NCBI RefSeq assembly: GCF_040706555.1
Contig: NZ_JAPDRH010000004.1
Coordinates: forward strand, 186,001 to 250,000
Direction: 5' to 3'
Source of the DNA: Lentisalinibacter salinarum
Lineage (GTDB): Bacteria > Pseudomonadota > Gammaproteobacteria > Steroidobacterales > Woeseiaceae
DNA: 64,000 nucleotides
This document shows, one piece after another, positions 35,245-44,418 of this stretch. The position numbers were made by a program, and so were the translations under genes. Below the pieces are notes generated by a model that saw nothing but the letters and a program-made list of their open reading frames with translations, was not told where the DNA came from and searched no databases. Positions within the stretch are counted from its first letter, which is position 1. Every line of letters begins with the position of its first letter.

Positions 35245-36756
35245 ATGATCCGAACAGGCGCAAAGGGGCCAATAAAGTGCAGCGCGCGTATCGCCAACGG
35301 GCAGGTGACTGTTGCGCCATCGGAAACCGGCGCTCTCGGGTACAGGGCGGATCCGACAAGCCCGTCATCCGGGCTTTTCGTCGAGTGGGACTTCAATGGT
35401 GGAATCCTCGAAGTGCGGAATGATCCTCTTGGGTTTATCCCGATTTATTACAGGTATGATTCGCGCACCTTCGAGTTCTCGACGTCGATCCTCGCCCTTC
35501 TGGATGATGCCGGAGCGGGTCAATTCGATACCGCTGCGATTGCGCTATTCCTGCGCACAGGGTTGTATTTGTCGGACCGAACGCCCTTTTCAGCCATCCG
35601 TGTGATGCCGGGCGGATCTCGGTTGCGGTTTGGACCAAACGGGTTCTGTCTGGTCGCACCGGATCGCCCGCTGTGTGGAGACGAGAGCCCGGCGTCGTTG
35701 CCAGAAACGCAGGCAGCCTACGGCGATCTCTTTGAAGCCGGTATATCGAGATTTCGCGAGATGTCACTCAACAAGATCGCTGTTCCGCTGTCTGGCGGGA
35801 GAGACTCCAGGCATATTCTCTTGGAGTTGTGCCGCGCGGGTCTGGGAGACATCACATGCGTCACCGTCAGGAGCCGTTCATCGGACGCGGACGTCGATGT
35901 CGCGGGGCAACTAGCCCGGCGTCTCACCGTGCCCCATATTACGGTAGGGCCGGTTCCGAATTGGGTTGAGGCAGAGCGCAGGAAAAACCTGCTGACGAAT
36001 TTCAACTCGAAAGAGCATACGTGGATTCTGCCGCTTGCCGACCACTTCTCAGCCAGCAGTTATGACGGCATTTTCGATGGGATTGGCGGCGATGTGCTCT
36101 CGCAAAGTAAGAACCTCACGGCAGAGAGACTTACAAGGTATCGGCGAGGAGAGTTGGGAGAATTGGCGGAGGAGATTCTCGGCAAAGAGGGCTACCTCCC
36201 CAAGATGCTGGCGGCGGGTGCGTACAGACAATTCAGACGGGAGGATGCCAAGGCGCTGCTTGTCGAAGAGTTAGAAAGGTATGTGGATACGCCGAACCCG
36301 GTTGGTCAGTTTTTCTTCTGGAACCGCACAAGACGGAGTATTGCGTCGAGCACTTTCGGAATCCTGGCGCAGCGCAATCCGGTCTTCGCGCCCTTCCTGG
36401 ATATAGATCTCTACCGTTTTCTATCTTCCCTGCCCGGCGAGCTCCTTGTCGAGCGCCGGCTACACGACGAAGTGATAAAGGCTCGATACCCCGAGTATTC
36501 TGATATTGACTACGCAGATGGTCGGAGCACCGGCCAGCGAGATGCGTCAAAGAGCAGGCACGGGCAGATGCTGCAGCTGGCGCGTTACTTTGGGAAGCAC
36601 TCGACGGGTCAAAAGAGCTTTCGACGTTCTTTCGTCTATGCACGCTTGCTCAAGGGCATGTGGTCATCTTCATTCTGTGGCGGATCAATCCCGGCGTTCA
36701 CTATTCCACTGTACTTGAATGAATTACATCGGGCGGCGGCAGGAGAATATTCGTGA
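35245..36756 (+). CDS. Asparagine-synthase-like protein lacking the glutaminase Cys
   Basis: A protein of 503 residues. The C-terminal PP-loop is present as PLSGGRDSRHILLEL, and GIGGDVLSQSK resembles the second ATP motif. The N-terminal domain keeps the glutaminase-like strands (NDPLGFIPIYYRYDSRTFEF) but begins MIRTGAKG, so there is no catalytic Cys2. It is shorter than AsnB (about 550-640). It probably activates a carboxylate and joins it to an amine other than glutamine-derived ammonia (inference). It lies 169 bases after the ATP-grasp pair and 117 bases before a second homologue, so four adjacent genes may be one amide-forming group. Confidence 0.82.
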   Translation: MIRTGAKGPIKCSARIANGQVTVAPSETGALGYRADPTSPSSGLFVEWDFNGGILEVRNDPLGFIPIYYRYDSRTFEFSTSILALLDDAGAGQFDTAAIALFLRTGLYLSDRTPFSAIRVMPGGSRLRFGPNGFCLVAPDRPLCGDESPASLPETQAAYGDLFEAGISRFREMSLNKIAVPLSGGRDSRHILLELCRAGLGDITCVTVRSRSSDADVDVAGQLARRLTVPHITVGPVPNWVEAERRKNLLTNFNSKEHTWILPLADHFSASSYDGIFDGIGGDVLSQSKNLTAERLTRYRRGELGELAEEILGKEGYLPKMLAAGAYRQFRREDAKALLVEELERYVDTPNPVGQFFFWNRTRRSIASSTFGILAQRNPVFAPFLDIDLYRFLSSLPGELLVERRLHDEVIKARYPEYSDIDYADGRSTGQRDASKSRHGQMLQLARYFGKHSTGQKSFRRSFVYARLLKGMWSSSFCGGSIPAFTIPLYLNELHRAAAGEYS

Positions 36757-36873
36757 GCCCCGTGCATGAGCGGATCGAGAATGCCGTTCATTCGGTAATT
36801 GTCGACCAGAGACCAGAGCAGTGAGCGTCGTCTACGTTGTCGAAGACAAGCGGGCAGAGCAAAGCGAGAAAGC

Positions 36874-38622
36874 ATGACGGTATTTGCGGGGGTATGTTTC
36901 CGTAGAGCTGCAGGGAATCTGCCTGACGAAACGAAGGCGGAGTTGCGGCGGTCCATATCCCGAACGAGAGGCCACGAGATACGCGAGTATTCAGTTCGTA
37001 ATACGTATGTGGTCAATGTCGATATCGGGGCATATCGCGATGGTGGCACTGTCGTGGACAATGCCGGACTGACACTGGTGGCGGGCGACCCGATCCTGAA
37101 GACCGGGGCATCGCGAACTTCATCTTCAAGGTTGCAGGATGTAGAGATACTGCACCAACGGTTTGCACGACGAGATACGTCTGCGCTCTGCACGGCTTCC
37201 GGGACTTTTTCAGGTGTCCATATTCCCCGTGGGGCGGGAATGCCGTTCCTGTTCTCCGACAAAGTCGGCGTAAGGCAGTTGTTTGTGGCAGAGCAAGAAG
37301 ACTTCGTGGCGTTCTCCACATCGCTGCGAGTCCTGGAAGAACTGTCGATCCTTCCCAAGAAACTCGATTACGCAGGCCTGACGGAGCAGGCGGAGCTGCA
37401 CTGGCCCGTCGGCCGAAGAACACCTTATCAGGGGATCTCGCTGCTCGAAGGAGCGGAAGTGCTGTACATGGGGCAAGAGCTGTCTAGTGAGACCTATTGG
37501 TCCTGGCCCCAGACGGCGGATCGAGCATTGTCGACGGAAGATCACCTGCAGAATTGTTACGAGGAGTTTCAGAATGCCCTTCGCGCGAGGCTTGCGGGGG
37601 ATACCGATATTCTTGCGTTTCTCAGTGGTGGTCTGGATTCACGGACTGTCGTGACGGGTCTTTCCAATTTGGGAATGAAGGTACATGCCGTCAACTATGC
37701 GCCGGAAGGTACACAGGATCGCGTCTATGCGGAGCGCTTCGCGAAGGTAGTGGGATGCGACTATCTGCAGATGCCGTTTTCGCCTGATCTGGCAGACTCC
37801 GGGAATGTGCATACAGCGGTGAGGCGCTTCGTATTGGAGCGGCACCGGGCTGGTGAGCTTTCACTCGATCGTCCGAACTGCATCTGGACGGGCAACGGCG
37901 GCAGCGTGGGATTGGGGCACGTCTATATGAATGAAGGAGTGGTGCGCGCGCTTGACGGCGGTCGTGTCGATGAGGCTCTCAAGCACTATCGTAAGACAGA
38001 GCGCACAGACTTGACGCGAAAACCGCTCAACAAGGAGGTCTTTCAGCAATATCGGAAGTGGCCATTCACGTCTTTAAAAGACGACTTGCAGAGATTTGAG
38101 GCGGAGGAGCCGGGACGCGCCTTCTACTTCTTCCTGATGGCGAATGATCAACGGCGGAGTCTCCACGGAGTCTTCGAAGACATCGATTTGCATCAGCTGG
38201 AATTCATCATGCCGTTTTTCGACAGTGATTTCCTCGAGGCGGTGGCCAAAGTGCCAATAGACGAATGCCTCTACCACAGATTCTACGTGCGATGGATACG
38301 CTGTTTCGGAGAAGCGGTAAGTGCGGTGCCGTGGCAGTCATATCCTGGTCATGTACCGTGCCCCATCGAGGATGACCCCTCGCTTGGCTATCAGTTTGAT
38401 TCCGATTATTCGTCAGCGTGGAGCAACGCGAAGACGGCAATTCGTTTGCGGAAAGCGCGAGAGATGGTGACCTCGAAGTCCTTTCCACACCATATCCTCA
38501 GTCGTTCAAGCATCGCATTGGCCTATGTCCTGGGTTTGGCTCGGTCGAAGAGACTGACTTATGCGATTGAGAAGGGCTATGAGTACTTTCGGTACTGGAA
38601 AGTGGCGGCTGACCAGGGATGA
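36874..38622 (+). CDS. Asparagine-synthase-like protein lacking the glutaminase Cys
   Basis: A protein of 582 residues with the synthetase domain PP-loop LAFLSGGLDSRTVVTGL and a GNGGSVGLGHVYMNEG block. The N-terminus is MTVFAGVCFRR, with no Cys at position 2, so the glutaminase is probably dead. The domain-1 part keeps FSDKVGVRQLFVAEQED-like strands. I start it at the ATG with residues that fit the family; a longer frame starting 75 bases earlier looks non-coding. It is not near-identical to the preceding Asn-synthase-like protein, so this is a functional family expansion rather than a recent duplication. Confidence 0.82.
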   Translation: MTVFAGVCFRRAAGNLPDETKAELRRSISRTRGHEIREYSVRNTYVVNVDIGAYRDGGTVVDNAGLTLVAGDPILKTGASRTSSSRLQDVEILHQRFARRDTSALCTASGTFSGVHIPRGAGMPFLFSDKVGVRQLFVAEQEDFVAFSTSLRVLEELSILPKKLDYAGLTEQAELHWPVGRRTPYQGISLLEGAEVLYMGQELSSETYWSWPQTADRALSTEDHLQNCYEEFQNALRARLAGDTDILAFLSGGLDSRTVVTGLSNLGMKVHAVNYAPEGTQDRVYAERFAKVVGCDYLQMPFSPDLADSGNVHTAVRRFVLERHRAGELSLDRPNCIWTGNGGSVGLGHVYMNEGVVRALDGGRVDEALKHYRKTERTDLTRKPLNKEVFQQYRKWPFTSLKDDLQRFEAEEPGRAFYFFLMANDQRRSLHGVFEDIDLHQLEFIMPFFDSDFLEAVAKVPIDECLYHRFYVRWIRCFGEAVSAVPWQSYPGHVPCPIEDDPSLGYQFDSDYSSAWSNAKTAIRLRKAREMVTSKSFPHHILSRSSIALAYVLGLARSKRLTYAIEKGYEYFRYWKVAADQG

Positions 38623-38802
38623 TCTTCCTGTCGTGGCCCTCGCGGCAGCCGCTGGGCTGGAGAATCCGATTTCTTGAACCAGGTCTCGGTAGGTGAGCAT
38701 CGTGTGCCCTATAATGGCTTGGTCGTGGTAACCCACAATGGGGTACGCTTCCCATGAAAAGCGGATGGCTGTGTGGCTAGATGCGAAAGACGGTGTACGA
38801 CA

Positions 38803-39819
38803 ATGAGTATTGCTGAGCATCTAGAGGAGGCCCGACCGGTTTACCCGGAGATCGAGGCCTACATTTCAGATGTCGTCGAAGGGCTGCAGTCGGCGCCGGG
38901 GACGCCAGCCGGTGTCGTCTCGGATGGGGAGGCCTTGGCTAACGAGGTTTTCTCGGTGCTCACCAGCCGGCGATTCTGCTACCTGAGTCGCAAGCGGGTC
39001 GAGTGTTACAGACAGCAGGTAGTGACCTCACTCGTGCGGCGTATCGCGCTGGGCGAGCCATTCCGGTTTTTCTACGATATCGGACCTGGCTATCACGCGA
39101 CGACACGTCCGGGAGAGCTGCCATTGAGGTTCGATGTCGGCCTGTCGGAGTTGCTGATTCTCGCGCAGGTGCACGACCTGTGCCATAGAATCGGTGAGCT
39201 CTATCCGCCGGGAGGAAAATTCTGGTTCGTAGTTGACAACCTGTGCGCTTTACGAACGAATGACGTGCCGCTCACAAACACGGAGCTGTACGTAACCAGG
39301 ATGCGTGAGCTCATCAAGACGACGAAAATGACTGATATGGTCGAGCTCATCGTGGAGTCAGAGGCGTTCGATCTGGAAGAGTACGATAGCCTGTTGGCCG
39401 GTATTGCGTCCCGGGCTCCAATGAGCCACCCGTCCCCGGGGGCGGTCGATAACGTTTCACGGTTCCTCGGGCGACCCTGCACGGACGAGGAGGCTGCATC
39501 TCGTATAGAGCTCTATAGCCGGACGTCTGCTGTGACGGATCAGTTGGTCGACCGCCTGATCCGTGACGTTCACATGACCCAGCGGGCGACGGGAGCGACC
39601 CTCGGATTTCGCCCGTTCGCGGGAGGGGACCAACGCACACAGGCGGGTGAGCTCGTGCTTACACGAAGTGCGAAGGGTCGATTGAAGCCACTATTGCTGA
39701 CCAGTCGCAATGTCGATTCCTACGACTGCGTCCGATTTGGCCTGACGAATGTCCTCCCGTCGCCGATCCCCTACGTGTCATACGCGGAGCCACTGTCGGT
39801 CGAGGAGATCGGCTCGTAG
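38803..39819 (+). CDS. Uncharacterised protein, remote resemblance to isocyanide synthases (PvcA/DIT1)
   Basis: A protein of 338 residues. Its core (about residues 83-175) has the order GEPFRFFYDIGPG, then a helical stretch AQVHDLCHRIGELYPPGGKF, then WFVVDN and TNTELYVTRMRELI. The LC-x2-I-x3-YPPG-x4 pattern and spacing recall the L-tyrosine/L-tryptophan isonitrile synthase family. The usual SDGRVF segment is here VVDNLCA and the FPxKSxN segment is not visible, so activity may differ or be lost. I am not sure of this link. It lies between the Asn-synthase-like and sulfotransferase genes. No signal peptide or membrane segment; probably cytoplasmic. Confidence 0.55.
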   Translation: MSIAEHLEEARPVYPEIEAYISDVVEGLQSAPGTPAGVVSDGEALANEVFSVLTSRRFCYLSRKRVECYRQQVVTSLVRRIALGEPFRFFYDIGPGYHATTRPGELPLRFDVGLSELLILAQVHDLCHRIGELYPPGGKFWFVVDNLCALRTNDVPLTNTELYVTRMRELIKTTKMTDMVELIVESEAFDLEEYDSLLAGIASRAPMSHPSPGAVDNVSRFLGRPCTDEEAASRIELYSRTSAVTDQLVDRLIRDVHMTQRATGATLGFRPFAGGDQRTQAGELVLTRSAKGRLKPLLLTSRNVDSYDCVRFGLTNVLPSPIPYVSYAEPLSVEEIGS

Positions 39820-39871
39820 CCGGGCAACGGCTGTCCGATGGAGATGGCGCAGGCGCCAGCCGGACTGGACT

Positions 39872-40783
39872 ATGCACCGATCAGACAGGACGATAACCGA
39901 TGAGTTGGAGTGGCTGCGGTGGCGACTCCGCGTACCGGTCCGAAAAAGACTAAAGCGCATCGCCAAGGCGCCGCTCCATGCGTTAGAGCGGCAGCTCCAC
40001 CTGCACTCTGTCAGGCCGCTCGAGCCACCTGATTTCATCCACATCGGTTCCGCGCAGTCCGGCACGACCTGGCTCTACAAGATGTGTCAGGCGCATCCGG
40101 ACATATTTGTCTGCGACAAAAAGGAAACGAACTACTTTAGTGTGGCTTTCCCGGATTGGTCGTTCACATACTATTGTTCGCTGTTCGACGGTCCACCAGG
40201 CTCTGTTCGCGGAGAGCTTACTCCTGGCTACATGCTGTTACCTCTGCGGCGAATAGCAACAGTGAGACGTCTGATGCCGGACGTCCGCCTGATAATGACA
40301 ATCCGGAATCCGGTTGACAGGGCATGGTCGGGCGCGAGGAGGATCCTGTCAAAGGTGGCTGATCAAGCGGGGACGACCATCGAGGAGTTGCCTGACAGGG
40401 AGTTCTACGAGTTTTTTCGGAAAGAGTGGGCCTATCGTCCCGAGAGACATCCTCCGGGCGTGTATCAGCGCGGGATGCTCCAAGGGCAATACTCGGTAGC
40501 TATCGAGCGCTGGCTACGATATTTCCGAGAGGACCAACTCTTGCTGCTTACTTTCGACGATATCAAGCAGAACCCTTACGGCACAATGGAAAAATTCTGC
40601 GAGCATATTGGCGTCTCGACAGATCTGGATTGGGACTCGATGCCACTGCGAAAAGTCGTGAACAAGAATCCGACAATGTCTATTCCTCCTCGTTTCCGCC
40701 ACTATCTGGAGGATTTGTACGCAGACGAGCTGATACGGTTGAAGGAGCGCTATGGCCTGTCATTCGGCTACCGTGACGCATGA
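39872..40783 (+). CDS. Sulfotransferase domain protein
   Basis: A protein of 303 residues. The 5'-PSB loop is HIGSAQSGTTWLYKMCQ (near residues 57-73) and the 3'-PB block is LIMTIRNPVDRAWSGARR. SAQSGTTWLY and CDKKETNYFS resemble polysaccharide sulfotransferases. The ATG at 39872 leaves an Arg/Leu-rich amphipathic N-terminus that could tether it to the membrane. A longer open frame begins inside the upstream gene and was not used. The gene lies 52 bases after the isocyanide-synthase-like gene, suggesting co-transcription. It is the fourth sulfotransferase in the window. Confidence 0.85.
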   Translation: MHRSDRTITDELEWLRWRLRVPVRKRLKRIAKAPLHALERQLHLHSVRPLEPPDFIHIGSAQSGTTWLYKMCQAHPDIFVCDKKETNYFSVAFPDWSFTYYCSLFDGPPGSVRGELTPGYMLLPLRRIATVRRLMPDVRLIMTIRNPVDRAWSGARRILSKVADQAGTTIEELPDREFYEFFRKEWAYRPERHPPGVYQRGMLQGQYSVAIERWLRYFREDQLLLLTFDDIKQNPYGTMEKFCEHIGVSTDLDWDSMPLRKVVNKNPTMSIPPRFRHYLEDLYADELIRLKERYGLSFGYRDA

Positions 40784-40971
40784 GCCAAAGGCATCGGCTC
40801 GGGGATGTTTGCCCATGCGTGGGGAGCGCAAGTGTCGATTTCAGGGAGAGTGATTCTTGTGTCTGAAGCCTACTGTTACAATTCGCGGTAGTGCGAACGG
40901 GTTCCGAGAGCTCTATTTTATGGCCTTGTTAGAATGACTGTCCTCATGTCGGCGCCACCCGGGGTGCGCGT

Positions 40972-41838
40972 GTGTCTCGAGTAACGATAGGCGTACCCGT
41001 CTTTAACGGCGAGAACTGGCTCGCCGCAACGGTCAACTCCGTGCTCGACCAGACATTCGCCGACCTGAAGGTGGTGATCTGTGACAACGCATCGACCGAT
41101 GGCTCGGCGGAGATTGCGTCAGCACTCGTTAAACAAGATGAGCGAATAACCTACCATCGAAATCAAGAGAACGTGGGGGTGTTTCGGAATTTCGATCGAG
41201 CATTCGAATTGTCGGATAGTGAGTTCTTCAAGTGGTGTGCGGTCGGAGACCTGATCGACAAGTCATTCGTGGCCCGTGCCGTGGAAGCGCTGGATCGGCG
41301 GCAGGACGCCGTCTTGGCGTATTCGCAAACGGAGTTGTTCGGGGAGTTCAGCGACAAACCGGAGATCCAGGACGTGGAGATGGAACTCGACGTGCCCGAT
41401 GCAGTGGCACGGTACCGGGCCTACTTCGGCAATTGTCGTCTGAATAACCTCTTTCACGGGTTGATTCGGTCGGATGCGCTCTCCCGGACCGGTTTGAATA
41501 AGAGGTTTCGCGGCTCTGATCAGTGTGTCGTGGCCGCACTGTTGCTAAGAGGGCCATTCGTGCGCCTGGGCGGGAAGTTGCTGTACCGGCGGGTCGACGT
41601 CGACACATCGACCGCCAGGAAGTCCGCGTCCGAACTGCGGGACTTCTTCTCGTCGGATCTTCGCGCACTCGATCAGCTGCCTACATGGAAATTCCAGCTC
41701 CAGTTATTTGTGGATCTGTTGCGATCCCCTCTGCGTTACAGCGAAAAGTTGACATTGGTCAAGTTTCTCATCAAAAAGTCGATTTGGCGCAGGCGAGAAC
41801 TCGTCGAGGAAGCTCGTCACTACTTGCTACGCCACTGA
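40972..41838 (+). CDS. Glycosyltransferase family 2 protein
   Basis: A GT-A fold enzyme of 288 residues. The N-terminus TIGVPVFNGENWLAATVNS and VICDNASTDGSAEIA are the standard GT2 blocks, with the donor-binding Asp in DNASTDGS. The usual DxD position appears as GDLID (residues near 93). The C-terminal half is shorter than in processive synthases and no membrane helix is seen, so it is likely a single-addition transferase. It starts with GTG. It is the only GT2 gene in the window; the other glycosyltransferases are GT-B type. Confidence 0.87.
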   Translation: MSRVTIGVPVFNGENWLAATVNSVLDQTFADLKVVICDNASTDGSAEIASALVKQDERITYHRNQENVGVFRNFDRAFELSDSEFFKWCAVGDLIDKSFVARAVEALDRRQDAVLAYSQTELFGEFSDKPEIQDVEMELDVPDAVARYRAYFGNCRLNNLFHGLIRSDALSRTGLNKRFRGSDQCVVAALLLRGPFVRLGGKLLYRRVDVDTSTARKSASELRDFFSSDLRALDQLPTWKFQLQLFVDLLRSPLRYSEKLTLVKFLIKKSIWRRRELVEEARHYLLRH

Positions 41839-41948
41839 TCGGCCCCCGTAATGGATACGAAAGGAATCATCGACTTTTCGGTTGTCGCGCGAGTCCATGC
41901 TTGGTTTTGCGCAGTGGTGTCCAGAATTTGGCCGTGCGAGTGTTATCC

Positions 41949-43217
41949 ATGAATGAGACCCTGGCGTTGTGCCGCTTCTGTAGCGCGCCCTTGGAACATA
42001 CGTTCGTGGATCTGGGCGTAACGCCCTTGTGCCAGACGCATATCACGTCCGATTCGTTGAATTCGATGGAGCCGTTCTACCCGCTGCACGCCATGGTGTG
42101 TGATAGCTGCCTGCTGGTGCAATTGCAGGAGTACGTGGCGCCCTCGGATATCTTCGCGGAGTATGCTTACTTCTCGTCATTCTCGGACTCGTGGCTCGAG
42201 CACGCGCGTAGCTACTCGAGGTCGGTTATCGAGCGTTTCAGGCTCGATGAGGAGAGCTTTGTTGTCGAGATTGCCAGTAACGACGGGTATTTACTCCGGA
42301 ACTTTGTTGAGGCGGAGATTCCCTGTCTCGGCATAGAGCCGGCTGCGAATGTTGCCGAGGCTGCGAAGGATGTTGGGGTGGAGTCGATTTCCTGCTTTTT
42401 CGGTCGCGATCTCGCGGCCGAGATTGTGCGAGAGCGCGGAAAGGCGGATCTGATCGTCGGAAATAACGTGCTGGCGCATGTTCCTGCACTCAATGACTTC
42501 GTGGCCGGTATGAAGTACATGCTCGCCGATGACGGTGTGATAACGATGGAGTTCCCCCATCTGCTGAGGCTGATACAAGACGCGCAGTTCGACACGATCT
42601 ATCACGAGCACTTCTCATATTTCTCGCTCCTGGCCGCCTCCCGCGTTTTCAGAGAACACGGTCTCGACATATTCGATGTCGATGAACTGACTACGCATGG
42701 CGGATCGCTGCGTGTCTACGCACGGCACCGCGGGGGTGATTCGACCCGTGCAGTGGGGCGGGCTGTAATTGAAGTTCAGGCGGAGGAGAAGGCAGCGGGG
42801 CTAGGCAGTATGGAGGGCTATACGGGCTTCCAGGAGCGCGTAAACCGGATCAAACGCGATCTCCTCGCATTTCTGATCGACGTGAAGCGGCAAGGCAAGC
42901 GCATCGCGGCTTATGGGGCGCCCGGTAAAGGGAATACTCTGTTGAATTATTGCGGTATCGGCAAGGACCTGATCGAATACACGGTTGATAGAAATCCCTA
43001 TAAGCAAGGGAAATTCACGCCGGGAATGCGCCTCCCGATACTCGAGCCGTCGGCCATTCGGGAGACACAACCGGATTACGTATTGATATTGCCCTGGAAC
43101 CTGAAGACCGAGATTATTTCCGGAAACGCGTACATAGCAGATTGGGGAGGACAGTTCGTCGTGCCGATCCCGAATCTGGAATTGATCGACCCCGCGGCGT
43201 GCCGCCAGGCGCGGTGA
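41949..43217 (+). CDS. NDP-sugar C-methyltransferase (class I SAM-dependent, TylC3-like)
   Basis: A protein of 422 residues with a three-part architecture typical of sugar C-methyltransferases. An N-terminal zinc-binding domain has CRFC, then later CDSC (residues about 9-55). A central SAM-binding domain has VVEIASNDGYLLRNF and NNVLAHVPALNDF. EFPHLLRLIQDAQFDTIYHEH then SYFSLLAASRVF leads into the C-terminal domain, which has RIAAYGAPGKGNTLLNY. It adds a methyl group to a keto-sugar carbon, usually C3 of a nucleotide 4-keto sugar (family knowledge). It begins a module of nucleotide-sugar genes that continues, with one reverse gene between, to about 49.7 kb. ATG chosen after weighing GTG at 41934. 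Confidence 0.88.
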   Translation: MNETLALCRFCSAPLEHTFVDLGVTPLCQTHITSDSLNSMEPFYPLHAMVCDSCLLVQLQEYVAPSDIFAEYAYFSSFSDSWLEHARSYSRSVIERFRLDEESFVVEIASNDGYLLRNFVEAEIPCLGIEPAANVAEAAKDVGVESISCFFGRDLAAEIVRERGKADLIVGNNVLAHVPALNDFVAGMKYMLADDGVITMEFPHLLRLIQDAQFDTIYHEHFSYFSLLAASRVFREHGLDIFDVDELTTHGGSLRVYARHRGGDSTRAVGRAVIEVQAEEKAAGLGSMEGYTGFQERVNRIKRDLLAFLIDVKRQGKRIAAYGAPGKGNTLLNYCGIGKDLIEYTVDRNPYKQGKFTPGMRLPILEPSAIRETQPDYVLILPWNLKTEIISGNAYIADWGGQFVVPIPNLELIDPAACRQAR

Positions 43218-43235
43218 CGAGCGAATGCCGACCTG

Positions 43236-44243
43236 CTATTCGTCGATACGGCGCAACCAGATTTCGCGCCAATAGGGCGTAATGCGCCTGGGACACATCA
43301 GCCGCAGTGCGCTGTATTTTCCCTGACAGAACACCCCGTCGAGCACAATGCAGGGATTCGAAAATTGCATCATCTCCCCGGTGGCCTCGTTGATGATGTT
43401 CGTCACGCGCTTGGCTACGCGAAACCGGCTACCGCAATAGGGCACCATCTCCGGGTCGAAGCTCAGCCCGCGGTTACGGCCACGTTTGTTGAGTGTCGCG
43501 AGGATCTCATCCATCGACTTGACCTCAACCAACTCACCGACCTCAAGGTCCAGTCGTTCGTCCGGCGTTGGCTCGCCTTGCGGTATGGATCCTGTCCATC
43601 TGGGGGCAGGGCTCCCGCGCAACAGTCGATGCGTTACGTCATAGAGACGAACGGAAATTCGATGACCGATTCCGATGTGACGCAAATTGAAGACGGCTGC
43701 AAGAAAGAGAATGCGCAGAGCTTCTCCAAGACTGACATTTCGACTCCGGACGTCCGCGACGTATTGAGTCAGCTTCGTTCTCTCGAGTGGACTTGTGGCA
43801 TCGAAGAGGCGCGTAGCTTGACAGGAATAGACCGTGTCTGGGCCCCGAGGCGATGCCGTTGTCGTGGGCAAGAGCCCTTTCTTAATGGATTCAGGGATGT
43901 CCGCCGTTTCGGAATGACCGGGCCCTTCCACGGGGCGAAGCCAATCGTACTTCCAGAAAATCTGACAATGTGCCTGACAGTCACCATGGAAGCTGCCGTC
44001 GCAGCGTAGATGTGCCAAATGAACGGCATTCTCCATGCGCCGGCCGCCGCTCCCTGTTACGGTATCGCAGGTCTTGTGCGCAGAGTGAGATATCTGAAAC
44101 CGTCGTCCGCAATACTCGAGCATCTCCGGCATAAACGGCAGTTCATCCAATACTCCGTCTTCACCGAGTGTTGCCATGATCTCGGCAGGCGACTTGACTT
44201 CCACCCACTTGCCTGCCGCGAATTCAGTCTGAAACCAACTCAT
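43236..44243 (-). CDS. Protein with a duplicated Cys-containing domain, function unknown
   Basis: A protein of 335 residues with two related units, about residues 10-105 and 233-335. Both have GKWVEVKSPAEIMATL or GELVEVKSMDEILATL, then PFMPEMLEYCGRRF or SFDPEMVPYCGSRF, and end in a W-x4-WLR element. Cysteines align in part: C45 with C270, C81 with C298 and C89 with C306, suggesting a metal site. The middle region (105-232) is unlike either. I have seen such units in EPS and O-antigen clusters, without a known function. The ATG is chosen from a AGGA seven bases upstream. It runs opposite to all genes around it between 41 and 50 kb. Confidence 0.65.
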   Translation of the reverse strand: MSWFQTEFAAGKWVEVKSPAEIMATLGEDGVLDELPFMPEMLEYCGRRFQISHSAHKTCDTVTGSGGRRMENAVHLAHLRCDGSFHGDCQAHCQIFWKYDWLRPVEGPGHSETADIPESIKKGLLPTTTASPRGPDTVYSCQATRLFDATSPLERTKLTQYVADVRSRNVSLGEALRILFLAAVFNLRHIGIGHRISVRLYDVTHRLLRGSPAPRWTGSIPQGEPTPDERLDLEVGELVEVKSMDEILATLNKRGRNRGLSFDPEMVPYCGSRFRVAKRVTNIINEATGEMMQFSNPCIVLDGVFCQGKYSALRLMCPRRITPYWREIWLRRIDE

Positions 44244-44418
44244 CAACCCTTCCTGTTGCTGCGGACCAACTCGTGTCGCAAGATTGTTTATGGTGTCGTG
44301 CCGCTGGTCTGTGCACTCGCCCACATTTTATACTGATGATCGTGATCTCACAGCGGATTGCCCATTATTTCCGCTATCTTTGGGCACCATCGAGATACTC
44401 CGATCAGGATTTTGTCAA

